Source: CAVQFC01 sp036497895 (lineage in GTDB: Bacteria; Acidobacteriota; Vicinamibacteria; Vicinamibacterales; CAVVIG01). Taken from it: a stretch of DNA of 64,000 bases. The position numbers and the translations under genes are program-made. The notes below the pieces were generated by a model, which saw nothing but the letters and a program-made list of their open reading frames with translations, was not told where the DNA came from and searched no databases. Within the stretch, counting starts at the first letter, position 1. Each line of letters starts with the position of its first letter. Shown here piece by piece: positions 7,518-16,101 of the stretch. The stretch covers positions 1 to 64,000 of the forward strand of contig DASXIR010000365.1 of the NCBI GenBank assembly GCA_036497895.1. Reading direction: 5' to 3'.

Positions 7518-9161
7518 TCACGGCGCCGGCAGCAGCGCTTCGGCCGCGACGATGCGAAAGTGAGCCGTCGCAAATGGTGCCGACCCCACGCCGTCGTTCA
7601 GATCGACGCGGCGATTGGCACCCGGTTCGAAAATGTCCTTGATGTATTCGTGGCGCTCGTCCACCGTCGCGCCGTGTTCGTCCACGTAGGTGGTGATGTA
7701 GAGCAAATCGCGGAACGCCACCGCCGCGTTGCTGTTGCGCACGGTCAACGTCCAGTGGACGGAGCCTCGGAAGCCGATGGTGTAGACGGCGCCGCTGACG
7801 AGGATGTCGTGTGGCGCGTCGTACGGGCGCTTAGGATCAGCCAGCACGAACGGTCCGCCCTCGACGGCGAAGGGGCGCCGGTGCGCCAGCATCTCCGGCT
7901 GCTTAAGCGACACTGCCGCTGCCACGGGTCCGCGATTGTGGTACAGCGAGATCGTTCCGACTCGCGCCCATGCCAGACCCGAGTGAAAGAACACGCTGAT
8001 GCCGATCAGCCACGCCGCGGTTGTCCGCGCACGTCCCGAATCAAGACGCGCGAACCAATACGCCGCGAACAAGAATGCGATCGGCGCCAGCACGTAGAAG
8101 GCGTGCGCTTGCGGCGGCTCCATGACGAACCAGTAACTGGCGTAGACCAGCAGCACGCTCGCGCCGACGAGCGCACGCATCGCGTTCCACTGCGTCCGCA
8201 ACGCCGGATCCGCCCAGATACGTGACGGCCGCAGCCAGTCCACCGTCATCCACAACGGCTGCACAACGCCCGCAAGCCAGACGATGGCGGCGGCCGGCAC
8301 CAGCCACAGGTGCTGCCGAAACAGCTCGATGCGTTTGGCGCCATCGGTGCCGATGAAACGGCTCACCTCGAGACTGGCGAAGGAGAAGAACCGCGCCAGC
8401 GTCGTCACCACGATCCAGGGACTGACCACGTGGACGTGGAGATTGCGTCCGACGCCACCACTGCCGGCGTCGATTCCGTACCGCAGCAGCGTCGGCACGA
8501 GCAGCAGGCCGGGCAGTGCAGCGCCAGCCAGGGCCGCGGCGGCGTTGACGAGCAATGCCCACGCGCCGTCCCGCCAGCGGCTGATCCAGGCGAGACCGAG
8601 GTACGGCAGCAGCAGCGGCCACGACATGTGAATCTGCACGAGCCACAGCAGCGCCGCGCCCATCATGGCGTGCGCCATCGGCGACGGGATGCGGCGCAGG
8701 CTGAAGACCGGAACCGTTTCGAAGAAGCCGATGAAGAAGACCAGCGCCGCCGGCAGGATGTACGACGTGTTGATCAGATGCGTCGAGAACTGAATCGTCC
8801 ACGGAATCGTGAGCAGCCATCCCCAGACGAGCCAGCGAGGGAGCGTCGGAAACCGCGTCGACACGTACCACGCGAACACCGCGATGGACGCGAACGACAG
8901 CAGGTTCAGCAGCAGGTAGGGCGCTTCAGGCGCAGGGATGATGTTCAGCGGCAGGCCAACCAGCAACGCCTGCAGCGCGCCGGGTATTTCGCTGCGGGTC
9001 CAGACGACGTCAGGGCCGAAGAAGGGCCAATGACCGGTCGCGTGATACACGAGACCGAGCAGAAAGATCTGCGTTTCGTCCTCGAAAAAAAACTCGTGAC
9101 AGAGGCCGAAGACGAGTCGCCAGACGAACAGGGCCGTGAGGGCCGGGATCCAACGTTTCAC
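7518..9161 (-). CDS. Polytopic membrane protein, GT-C/GT39-like glycosyltransferase
   Basis: 547 residues with about ten hydrophobic segments in the first 430 and a soluble C-terminal region of ~110 residues. The first periplasmic loop carries FFFEDETQIF, an acidic pair where GT-C lipid-linked sugar transferases (ArnT/PMT/GT39) have their catalytic Asp/Glu. Family members move a sugar from polyprenyl phosphate to a lipid or protein on the periplasmic side. Starts at GTG 9161 (VKRWIPAL). No glycan-biosynthesis genes are adjacent, so the function is only suggested by topology and the acidic loop. Confidence 0.6.
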   Translation of the reverse strand: MKRWIPALTALFVWRLVFGLCHEFFFEDETQIFLLGLVYHATGHWPFFGPDVVWTRSEIPGALQALLVGLPLNIIPAPEAPYLLLNLLSFASIAVFAWYVSTRFPTLPRWLVWGWLLTIPWTIQFSTHLINTSYILPAALVFFIGFFETVPVFSLRRIPSPMAHAMMGAALLWLVQIHMSWPLLLPYLGLAWISRWRDGAWALLVNAAAALAGAALPGLLLVPTLLRYGIDAGSGGVGRNLHVHVVSPWIVVTTLARFFSFASLEVSRFIGTDGAKRIELFRQHLWLVPAAAIVWLAGVVQPLWMTVDWLRPSRIWADPALRTQWNAMRALVGASVLLVYASYWFVMEPPQAHAFYVLAPIAFLFAAYWFARLDSGRARTTAAWLIGISVFFHSGLAWARVGTISLYHNRGPVAAAVSLKQPEMLAHRRPFAVEGGPFVLADPKRPYDAPHDILVSGAVYTIGFRGSVHWTLTVRNSNAAVAFRDLLYITTYVDEHGATVDERHEYIKDIFEPGANRRVDLNDGVGSAPFATAHFRIVAAEALLPAP

Positions 9162-9229
9162 CCAGACTTATTGTGTCGCAGTTCAGGTCGAACGCTACTA
9201 GAGTCGGACGCGACGAACGTAACGTGCGT

Positions 9230-9964
9230 TCAGTCCGCGTCTGCGAACTTGTAGCCGACGCCCCATGACGTCTGAATCAGCGGCGGCTCCTGCGTGCTGC
9301 GTTGAATCTTCCGCCGCAGCCGGCTGACGACCGTGTCGACCGTGCGCTCGGTGACGTCGCTGTCGCCGCTCCAGATCTTCGAGAGCAGCGCGGTGCGACT
9401 GAAGACGATGCCGGGGCGTGCCGCGAGCAGATACAGGAGGTCGAACTCCTGCCGAGTGAGCGCGACCGATTCGCCTCGCACCAGCGCCTGACGCCGATCC
9501 GCGTCGAGCGTGACATCGCGCGACTTGACCGCTTTGCTGGCCGCCGCGTCCACGCGCTCGTCGAGCCTCGCGTTGCGTCGCAGAATGGCTCCAGCGCGCG
9601 CCACCATTTCGCGGACTCCGAACGGCTTGGTCAGGTAGTCGTCGGCGCCGCTCTCGAGGCCGAGGACCTTGTCGGACTCGGTGTCCCTGGCGGTGATCAT
9701 CAGGATGCCGGCGCCGGTGTTGATGCCGCTGGCTCGAATCGCACGGCAGAGCGTGATGCCGTCCAGGCCCGGCAGCAGGACGTCGAGCACGATGAGGTCG
9801 AACCTGATGTCGCGCGCCAGTGTAAGCGCCTCGGCACCGTCGCCGCTGTCAGACACGTGGTATCCGGCCAGCGCCAGATGGAGGTGCAAGAGCTCGCGAA
9901 TCGAGGGTTCGTCTTCGACGATGAGCACGTGCTTGCGAGTGTCGCTAATCGTATCGCTGGTCAT
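9230..9964 (-). CDS. OmpR-family response regulator (orphan)
   Basis: 244 residues: receiver domain (VLIVEDEPS, phosphoacceptor Asp in LIVLDVLLPGLDG, conserved Lys in DDYLTKPFG) followed by a winged-helix DNA-binding domain (LTRQEFDLLYLLA, TVDTVVSRLRRKI, GVGYKF). ATG 9964 is chosen because upstream in-frame codons run back through the promoter region of the divergent protease gene. There is no histidine kinase next to it. It is divergent from an HtrA protease, and an 11-base direct repeat lies in the shared gap (10044-10065), so autoregulation and control of the protease are a reasonable inference for an envelope-stress response. Confidence 0.93.
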   Translation of the reverse strand: MTSDTISDTRKHVLIVEDEPSIRELLHLHLALAGYHVSDSGDGAEALTLARDIRFDLIVLDVLLPGLDGITLCRAIRASGINTGAGILMITARDTESDKVLGLESGADDYLTKPFGVREMVARAGAILRRNARLDERVDAAASKAVKSRDVTLDADRRQALVRGESVALTRQEFDLLYLLAARPGIVFSRTALLSKIWSGDSDVTERTVDTVVSRLRRKIQRSTQEPPLIQTSWGVGYKFADAD

Positions 9965-10043
9965 AGGCTGTATTCGTGTCGCCGGCGTGTGACAACAGTG
10001 CCGCCCCTGGAGGACACCGGGCCGCAAAGATCCCACGCCAACG

Positions 10044-10065
10044 CCACATTTCCTCCACATCTTCG
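10044..10065. promoter_or_regulatory. 11-bp direct repeat, candidate binding site of the adjacent OmpR-type regulator
   Basis: CCACATTTCCT followed by CCACATCTTCG: the hexamer CCACAT recurs at 10044 and 10055, exactly one helical turn apart, as in OmpR/PhoB half-sites. It sits 15-36 bases before the htrA start codon and in the shared divergent region. Assigning it to the neighbour regulator is inference. Confidence 0.4.
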
Positions 10066-10079
10066 GCGTCCAATAGCGT

Positions 10080-11516
10080 ATGCGCAACAGACGAGTGCAA
10101 GTGACACGCCAGCTCCTGGGATTGATTGCCGGTCTGGCGCTCGCGCAGGGCGTCGCCAGCGCACAGACGCCGCCGACGCGCATGGACGCGCTGCAGAACC
10201 TGAACGGCGCCGTAACCTCGCTCGTGAAACAGGTCTCTCAAAGCGTTGTCCAGGTCATCGTGAGCAGCTACGGTCCAGTAGACGACAGCGGTCGCGCCGA
10301 CACCGATCTCGTGATCGGCCGTCAGCGGACCATGGGCTCCGGCTTGGTGATCGATGCCGGCGGCTACATCATCACCAACGCTCACGTCGTCGCCAACGCG
10401 AGGCGCGTGGACGTCGTGCTGCCCGGACGATCGGCGGAGGAAGGCGTGCGCACGCTGACCAAGGCGCGCGGACGCACGGTGGACGCGAAGGTGATCGGCG
10501 TGGCGCGCGAGATCGATCTCGCGCTGCTCAAAGTGGCCGAGACCGATCTGCCGGCGCTGCCGTTCGCCGATTACGACGAAGTCCGTCAGGGCGAGATGGT
10601 GTTCGCGTTCGGCAGCCCCGAAGGCCTGCGCGGATCGGTGACGATGGGGATCGTGAGCGCGGTGGCGAGGCAACCGAACCCTGACAACCCGCTCGTCTAC
10701 GTGCAGACCGATGCGCCGATCAATCACGGCAACAGCGGCGGTCCGCTGGTGAACGTCAAAGGACAACTGGTCGGCATCAACACCTATATCGTGTCCGAGT
10801 CGGGTGGCAGCCAGGGAATCGGCTTCGCGATCCCGAGTGCGCTCGTCGAGATGGCCTATCCGAAACTGCAGCGATACGGACACCTGCATCGCGGCGAGGT
10901 CGGCATGCTGCTGCAGACGATCACGCCGACGTTGGCAGCCGGGCTCGGCCTGTCACAGGACTGGGGCGTCATGATCTCCGATGTGACGCCGGATGGACCG
11001 GCGGAAGCCGCTGGTCTCGAACCGCAGGACATCATCGTCAGCATCGACGGCGAACCAGTGGACGCCTTGCCGCGACTGGGCTTCCAGCTGTTCACGCGCA
11101 GCGCGGGCGATCACGTGAAGATCGGCGTGACCCGAGGCGCCGAGACGTTCACCGCGGACGTGGCAGTCACCGAGCGGCCGCACGACTTCGATCGCTTGAG
11201 CGATCTGATCGATCCGGCGAAGAGTCTGATCTCGCGGCTTGGCATCCTCGGCGTCGACATCACGGAGGACAATGCGGCCCTGACGGCCAGCCTGCGTGTA
11301 CCGACGGGAGTGGTGGTGGTGGGACGCACCAAGGAGGACGCGGGATCCGAGGCCGGCCTGCAGACCGGCGACGCGATCCACGGCATCAACGGCGCAGCGG
11401 TCACGTCGCTCGAACAGCTGCGATCGGCGGTCGACAGTCTCCAGTCGCGCAGTTCGGTCGTGCTGCAGGTCGAGCGCAACGGTCAGATGACATTTCTCGC
11501 GTTCGAGCTCGATTGA
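10080..11516 (+). CDS. HtrA/Deg-type periplasmic serine protease with two PDZ domains
   Basis: 478 residues: signal peptide (LLGLIAGLALAQGVASAQ), trypsin-like domain with catalytic His102 (ITNAHVV), Asp146 (EIDLALLKV) and Ser219 (NHGNSGGPL), then two PDZ domains (about 275-370 and 385-478, the second with GVVVVGRTKEDAGSEAGLQ). HtrA proteins degrade or chaperone misfolded envelope proteins. A loop of ~35 residues between strand and catalytic Asp (GRSAEEGVRTLTKARG) is longer than in DegQ. Divergent from an OmpR-type regulator. This is one of two HtrA genes in the window; the other is at 60695. Confidence 0.92.
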   Translation: MRNRRVQVTRQLLGLIAGLALAQGVASAQTPPTRMDALQNLNGAVTSLVKQVSQSVVQVIVSSYGPVDDSGRADTDLVIGRQRTMGSGLVIDAGGYIITNAHVVANARRVDVVLPGRSAEEGVRTLTKARGRTVDAKVIGVAREIDLALLKVAETDLPALPFADYDEVRQGEMVFAFGSPEGLRGSVTMGIVSAVARQPNPDNPLVYVQTDAPINHGNSGGPLVNVKGQLVGINTYIVSESGGSQGIGFAIPSALVEMAYPKLQRYGHLHRGEVGMLLQTITPTLAAGLGLSQDWGVMISDVTPDGPAEAAGLEPQDIIVSIDGEPVDALPRLGFQLFTRSAGDHVKIGVTRGAETFTADVAVTERPHDFDRLSDLIDPAKSLISRLGILGVDITEDNAALTASLRVPTGVVVVGRTKEDAGSEAGLQTGDAIHGINGAAVTSLEQLRSAVDSLQSRSSVVLQVERNGQMTFLAFELD

Positions 11517-11540
11517 TCCATCCGGGGTGGCCCGTATAAT
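11513..11540 (+). promoter_or_regulatory. Promoter of the DUF6644 pair
   Basis: TTGATC (11513-11518), 16-base spacer, TATAAT (11535-11540), then only 9 bases to the GTG start at 11550. The perfect -10 is the strongest in the window; the mRNA is probably leaderless or nearly so. The -35 overlaps the last codons of htrA. Confidence 0.6.
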
Positions 11541-11549
11541 AGCCATCCC

Positions 11550-12110
11550 GTGAGCCTGCTCCCTTTTTGTCAGTGGCTGGCCGAGACGCGCGGCAGCGTC
11601 GCGCTGCACGAGTCGCTGTACATGTATCCGCTCGTCGAATCGGCGCACGTCCTGACGTTGTGCCTGTTTCTGGGGATGGCGGTCATGTTCGATCTGCGGC
11701 TGCTCGGCCTGGCGCTCCGCCGCGTCCCGATGACGGAAATCACCAGGCGGCTCGGTCCCTGGATGGCGGCCGGCTTCGTGGTGATGGTGATCACCGGCGG
11801 CCTGCTGTTCTACGCGATTCCGATTCGATCCTACCAGAACATCTTCTTCAGAATCAAAGTCGTGATGCTGATGCTGGCGGGCCTGAACGCGTGGGTGTTT
11901 CACGCCACCGTGCACCGGCGTGTCGCCGAATGGGATCGCGATCGGGTGACGCCGAGGGCCGCGCGCCGCGCAGGCGCGGCTTCGCTGGTGCTCTGGGCGG
12001 TCATCGTCGTCGCCGGCCGGATGATTGCCTACAACTGGTTCGACTGTGACAAACAGCCGCAGCCGAATGTGGTCAACCTCGCGGCGGGCTGCGTCGTGGA
12101 AACGCGTTGA
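11550..12110 (+). CDS. DUF6644-type integral membrane protein (first paralogue)
   Basis: 186 residues, GTG start. Four to five hydrophobic segments (HVLTLCLFLGMAVMFDLRLL, GPWMAAGFVVMVITGGLLFY, IKVVMLMLAGLNAWVF, AASLVLWAVIVVAGRMIAY). The pattern FCQWLAET...LVESAHVLTLCL near the N-terminus recurs in the next gene, so the two are paralogues. Function unknown; charged residues and His within membrane segments leave room for a redox or transport role, but no cofactor motif is evident. Its TGA stop overlaps the next ATG (TGATG). Confidence 0.75.
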   Translation: MSLLPFCQWLAETRGSVALHESLYMYPLVESAHVLTLCLFLGMAVMFDLRLLGLALRRVPMTEITRRLGPWMAAGFVVMVITGGLLFYAIPIRSYQNIFFRIKVVMLMLAGLNAWVFHATVHRRVAEWDRDRVTPRAARRAGAASLVLWAVIVVAGRMIAYNWFDCDKQPQPNVVNLAAGCVVETR

Positions 12111-12589
12111 TGGACCTGCTGGCTGCGTGCCAATGGCTGGAAGCATCGCCGCTCGGCACGGCGATCCGGACGTCCACCTGGGCGTTCGCGGTGATCGAGT
12201 CGGTCCATCTGCTGGCGCTGGCGGTGATTGGCGGCTCGGTGCTGCTGGTCGATTTGCGCATGCTGGGATTTGGTCTGCGCGAGCAACGGGTGCGTGACGT
12301 GGCGGGGGAGGCGGCGCCCTGGTTCGTCGGCAGCCTGATCGTGATGCTCGTCACCGGCGCCGGTCTCTTCATCTCCGAAGCGACCAAGTGTTACTACAGC
12401 CAGCCGTTTGCAGTGAAGATGATCTGCCTCGCGCTGTCGATTGTGTTCGCGTTCACGGTGCGGCGCAAGGTGACCGGGGCGGAAGAAGGGCGAGTGCGAC
12501 CGCTTCAATACAAACTGGTCGCACTCGTATCACTGGCGCTCTGGTTCGGCGTCGGCGCCGGCGGGCGCTGGATCGGATTCTCCGGCTAG
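12110..12589 (+). CDS. DUF6644-type integral membrane protein (second paralogue)
   Basis: About 159 residues, four membrane segments. LAACQWLEAS..FAVIESVHLLALAVIGGSVLLVDLRMLG matches the layout of the upstream protein, indicating tandem duplication. The start ATG 12110 overlaps the upstream stop, which implies translational coupling and perhaps a 1:1 heteromer. Its TAG stop shares the palindrome CTAG (12586-12589) with the TAG stop of the convergent DUF6152 gene. Function unknown. Confidence 0.75.
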   Translation: MDLLAACQWLEASPLGTAIRTSTWAFAVIESVHLLALAVIGGSVLLVDLRMLGFGLREQRVRDVAGEAAPWFVGSLIVMLVTGAGLFISEATKCYYSQPFAVKMICLALSIVFAFTVRRKVTGAEEGRVRPLQYKLVALVSLALWFGVGAGGRWIGFSG

Positions 12590-13077
12590 AAACCGCCGCG
12601 TCCGCGCTGTCCCGGCTTGGGCGGCTCGGTCGGATCGGCGCCGTCGGTCGGCGCGCCGGTGCCCGACGACCCCAGGAACAGTTTGCGCCCGTCCGGATAG
12701 GTGACGTTGCGGCCGTTGGCGCGATTCTGTGAGTGATCGCGCGCCTGATAGCCGTCCACGACGATTTCGGTGCCGGTGGTCAGCGAGTCGCGGGTGATGC
12801 CGCGACGCAGCAGCGTGTTCGGCGTGCCGCCCTCGATCATCCACTCCTCGCATTTGGCGTTCGGCGTGAACTCGCACGGCTTGGGACCCTCGGGCTTGAC
12901 TATCTCGATGTGGATCCACGCGTGCGGATTCACCCATTCGAGCTTGGTAATCTTGCCTTTCAGCAACACCGGCTTGTTCGGATCGAACTCGCCCCCAAAT
13001 GCGTGATGCGCCAGAAGCGTTGCCGAACCGGCCAACAGCACGCCACCAGCCAGCACGATCGTCAGTGTTCTACGCAT
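12586..13077 (-). CDS. DUF6152-type small secreted protein
   Basis: About 163 residues: signal peptide (LTIVLAGGVLLAGSATLLAHHAF) followed by an OB-like fold pattern (PVLLKGKITKLEWVNPHAWI, TGTEIVVDGYQARDHS) and a Gly/Pro-rich low-complexity tail. The NPHAW/H motif is the hallmark of this family, which is abundant in Acidobacteria next to secreted proteins and cytochromes. I choose ATG 13077, preceded by GAGGGTG, over the GTG codons upstream. It is the last gene of a minus-strand run of secreted proteins. Molecular role unknown. Confidence 0.75.
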   Translation of the reverse strand: MRRTLTIVLAGGVLLAGSATLLAHHAFGGEFDPNKPVLLKGKITKLEWVNPHAWIHIEIVKPEGPKPCEFTPNAKCEEWMIEGGTPNTLLRRGITRDSLTTGTEIVVDGYQARDHSQNRANGRNVTYPDGRKLFLGSSGTGAPTDGADPTEPPKPGQRGRGGF

Positions 13078-13142
13078 ACAGAGCACCCTCACTTAACATT
13101 CCTGGATTCTATTACGTGCGCGCACCAGGCACCCCGCACCAG

Positions 13143-14246
13143 TCACTTCTTAACCCCTTCCGCCTCCCGCAGCCGGGCGCCGCGGAGGATGTCGGTCATC
13201 GCGTAATTCCCCTCGTGGCACGCGTACTCATACATGAGGTCGGGGGTGGCGGGCCAGGCCGCTTCGCCTGTCCACGATCGCACCCAGGTGGCCGGATCGT
13301 CAATCGTGAACTGATAGCGAATCGTCTGGGCATCGATGCGGCTGATCCGCTCGACGACGTGCAGGTTCGGACTGGATCCCCGGAAGCGCGTCTTGTCGCT
13401 GAAGTTGGTGGTGTCCACGACCAGCGTGTCGCCCTCCCAGTGACCGATCGAATCGCCCATCCAGTTCCGGATGCTCTCCGGCGCGTGCGTGCCGTTGATG
13501 CGCACGATGCGTGCGTCGTGATTCATCTCGTTGAGGATCATCACGTAAGTCGGCGTCTGCACGATCTGATGGAGATTGTTGTACAGCACCGGCAGTGCCG
13601 GTGGGCCTGACGTGGAACCAAAGCCGAGCAGACAGCGCTCGCCGAGCGGCCGGCGTTCAGGGTCGTCGTACGCGCCGGGACCTTCGAGTCCGGGATCGTC
13701 TTCCCGCGAGTCGGAGGTCGGACGCGCAAATCGCGCCGCCGCCCGTTGGCGTGCCTGCGGAGTCAGCGAAGGCACCCGCCCGTCGGGTGGATCGACGATG
13801 ATCGACATCCGCTTCTGACCGTCGATCTGGAAGTACTGGGTGCCGGAGTCGATCCAGAAATTGTTGTAACCGCCGACGTTGCCGGCCGCTCCGACCGAGC
13901 CGTCGCCGCCAACGGGTGGCGCGGGTCGCGTACCGCTGCTCGGCAGCGCGGCGCGCTCGATCCGGTTCTCGGTTTGCTGCTCGAGTCGGGCCGCTTCGGC
14001 ATCGGTGAGCACCAGCGGCGTTCCGGCCGGCCGTTCGAGCGGCGTCAGCGTCGCGATGTCGTAGGTGCCCTGGAGATCGGGGTGACCGTCAGGCGTCCGG
14101 AGGCCGGCCTCCGCAGCGGTCGATCGTGGCGCCGCAGTTTTCGCAGCTGGTTGCGCCGTCTGCGCCGCCACCGTCAGCGGCGCGAGCCACGCCAGGGCCG
14201 CCACGATCGCGCATCCGCCGGGCGACGCGACGTTGTGCAATCGCAT
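13143..14246 (-). CDS. Secreted protein of unknown function, acidobacterial family
   Basis: 367 residues with signal peptide (cleaved near TVAAQTAQ). Recognisable family blocks: RTPDGHPDLQGTYDIATLTP near the N-terminus, GERCLLGFGSTSGPP, a central YVMILNEMNHDARIVRI, NWMGDSIGHWEGDTLVVDT, and the C-terminal YEYACHEGNYAM. The same SxGxWxGDTLVxDxTxF core occurs in the next gene (14256-15125), so they are distant paralogues. The core predicts a beta-propeller-like or lipocalin-like fold, but I know of no assigned function. Stop-to-start distance to the upstream gene is 9 bases, so co-transcribed. Confidence 0.7.
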   Translation of the reverse strand: MRLHNVASPGGCAIVAALAWLAPLTVAAQTAQPAAKTAAPRSTAAEAGLRTPDGHPDLQGTYDIATLTPLERPAGTPLVLTDAEAARLEQQTENRIERAALPSSGTRPAPPVGGDGSVGAAGNVGGYNNFWIDSGTQYFQIDGQKRMSIIVDPPDGRVPSLTPQARQRAAARFARPTSDSREDDPGLEGPGAYDDPERRPLGERCLLGFGSTSGPPALPVLYNNLHQIVQTPTYVMILNEMNHDARIVRINGTHAPESIRNWMGDSIGHWEGDTLVVDTTNFSDKTRFRGSSPNLHVVERISRIDAQTIRYQFTIDDPATWVRSWTGEAAWPATPDLMYEYACHEGNYAMTDILRGARLREAEGVKK

Positions 14247-14255
14247 GTGCTCTGC

Positions 14256-15125
14256 CTATTTCGTCAGCGGCTTCTTGCGGAACGCGCCGTACATCAGTTC
14301 CTCGACGAACTCCACGCACTTGAAGTCCATCAGTTGCGCGTTCTTCTCCTGGCGGCGGTACAGCGGCACGCTGATCTTCCACGGGCGCGAGAATGTCTTC
14401 GGATCCTCGATCGTCGCTTCGTAGGCAATCACATCCGGGCTGGTGCGCGTGTAACGCTCGACGACGTGGAGCTTGTCGCTGTGATGGTTGCCGGCGCGAT
14501 CGAACCAGGTCTCTTCGTTGAAGCCGGTGACGTCGATGACCAGCGTGTCGCCGTCCCACTTGCCGACCGATTGTCCCATCCACGAATCGACCGGCGCCGG
14601 ACCCGGGTCCTTCAAGTAGATGTTGCGAACCGCGCCGGCGTACTCGTACGCGAAGAAAATCGCCTTGGTGCTCTCGAAAATCTGAAACGGATAGGGCATG
14701 TAGGTTGCGCGCGGCACGCCCGGGAGGTAGCACTTGATCTCGGGATCCCGCGTCAGCCAGTTCTCCTGGTTCTCTTTCTTCTTCGCGAGCGCCGCGGGCA
14801 GGTACGGAATCTCACCGCCTTCGACGATGCCCATCCCCGGCGGGACCGAACCAACCGCACCCATCGCGAGAACCGCAGCGGCGGGCACCGGGCCATAGGG
14901 TCCCGGCCGAAGCGCCAGCGCCGGTCGCGCCATGTGCGCTTCGATGTCGTAGTTCGCTTCGTTCAGCGCCTGCCAGATGCCGTTCAAGTCCGGCTTGCCG
15001 TCCGCGAGACGCGGCGGGCGGTAGCCGCCGGCGGTCTGACCCGATATCGGTGCGCCCTCGAACAGGACGGCCGCCATCACCGCTGCAGCCGCCGCGACGA
15101 TCAACGTCTTCACCGCAGTTTGCAT
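14256..15125 (-). CDS. Secreted protein of unknown function, paralogue of the 13143 gene
   Basis: About 289 residues. ATG 15125 (MQTAVKTLIVAAAAAVMAAV) gives a clean signal peptide; an in-frame ATG at 15170 would add 15 polar residues and overlap the promoter region. Blocks: RLADGKPDLNGIWQALNEAN, YLPGVPRATYMPYPFQIFES, SWMGQSVGKWDGDTLVIDVT, LHVVERYTRTSPDVIAYEAT. Same core as its downstream neighbour. First gene of a three-gene secreted run (14256, 13143, 12586). Divergent from an AraC regulator with a 68-base shared gap, which may control it. Function unknown. Confidence 0.7.
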   Translation of the reverse strand: MQTAVKTLIVAAAAAVMAAVLFEGAPISGQTAGGYRPPRLADGKPDLNGIWQALNEANYDIEAHMARPALALRPGPYGPVPAAAVLAMGAVGSVPPGMGIVEGGEIPYLPAALAKKKENQENWLTRDPEIKCYLPGVPRATYMPYPFQIFESTKAIFFAYEYAGAVRNIYLKDPGPAPVDSWMGQSVGKWDGDTLVIDVTGFNEETWFDRAGNHHSDKLHVVERYTRTSPDVIAYEATIEDPKTFSRPWKISVPLYRRQEKNAQLMDFKCVEFVEELMYGAFRKKPLTK

Positions 15126-15193
15126 TTGACAGGTCCCATCCCCGGGGGTCGAATATACGGCAATCGGCATCGAGAAGGGAAGCCATAAGCCAC

Positions 15194-16057
15194 GTGAGCG
15201 CGACCCGTCGGATCGAGCATCAATCTGAATTCGGCTGCTGGGAAATGTGCCGTGGAGAACCGGCCCCGGGCCTGCGCGGTTACGTGCGCGAGTACACAGG
15301 CTGGTTCGAGCACATGGCGAGCCCGCTCTGCCGTCGCGAGCTGCCGACCGAGATTGTCCCGGTCATCATCAACTTCGGCGCCCCGATCCGCATCTTCGAG
15401 CAGAGCGACCCGACTCGCTGGACCGACGTCGACAGTTTTGCCGCCGGACCCTACGACACCTATGTACTGGTCGGATCGGCAGGACCATCGGGCGGAGTGC
15501 AGATCAATTTCACCATGCTGGGCGCGCGCCTGTTTCTCGGCCGTCCGCTGGTTGATCTCACCAACCGCGTTGTCGCGCTGGACGATCTGTTCGGCGCCGG
15601 CGCGGAGCGGCTGCGCGGCGAGCTTCATGACGCTGGCACGTGGCCGGCACGCTTCGCGATCCTCGATCGCGAGATCGGCGCGAGGATCAGCGCCGCTCGT
15701 TCGCTGCCGCCGGCGGTGGTCTGGGCCTGGCGCCGCCTGACGGCGACGGGCGGTCGCGTCAGCATCGGCGCGATCGTGGCCGACGCCGGCTGCAGCCAGA
15801 AGCATTTCATCGCGCAGTTCACGGAGCATATCGGTCTGACACCGAAAGTGATGTCGCGCGTGCTGCGCTTTGGCGCCGCGGTCGACGCACTGAAGACTCG
15901 AGGCGCCCGTTTCCGGCTCGCCGATATCGCCGCTGACTGCGGTTACTTCGACCAGGCGCATTTTTCGCGCGACTTCCGCGCGTTCGCCGGTGTCAGCCCC
16001 AGCGCACTGCTTCGTGCCGCTCTTCCCGACGAAGGCGGGTTCGCCGTCACCCGGTAA
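15194..16057 (+). CDS. AraC-family transcriptional regulator
   Basis: About 287 residues. The C-terminal ~100 residues form the double helix-turn-helix (VSIGAIVADAGCSQKHFIAQ, GLTPKVMSRVLRF, FRLADIAADCGYFDQAHFSR, FAGVSPSALL). The N-terminal half (GYVREYTGWFEHMASPLCRR, VPVIINFGAPIRIF) is of the DUF6597 kind, a likely ligand-sensing domain. GTG 15194 is my choice; ATG 15245 is possible, while earlier in-frame starts overlap the divergent gene. Divergent from a run of secreted unknowns and followed by a VOC protein; which it controls is not visible. Confidence 0.85.
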   Translation: MSATRRIEHQSEFGCWEMCRGEPAPGLRGYVREYTGWFEHMASPLCRRELPTEIVPVIINFGAPIRIFEQSDPTRWTDVDSFAAGPYDTYVLVGSAGPSGGVQINFTMLGARLFLGRPLVDLTNRVVALDDLFGAGAERLRGELHDAGTWPARFAILDREIGARISAARSLPPAVVWAWRRLTATGGRVSIGAIVADAGCSQKHFIAQFTEHIGLTPKVMSRVLRFGAAVDALKTRGARFRLADIAADCGYFDQAHFSRDFRAFAGVSPSALLRAALPDEGGFAVTR

Positions 16058-16068
16058 AATTCGTCCAA

Positions 16069-16098
16069 GACAGGCCCTCGGCACTCGACTAGCCTGTC
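16069..16098. repeat. Inverted repeat between the AraC gene and the VOC gene
   Basis: GACAGGC (16069-16075) and GCCTGTC (16092-16098), 16 bases apart, ending three bases before ATG 16102. Could be an operator or a hairpin sequestering the start; no U-tract, so not a standard terminator. Confidence 0.35.
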
Positions 16099-16101
16099 GT
16101 C

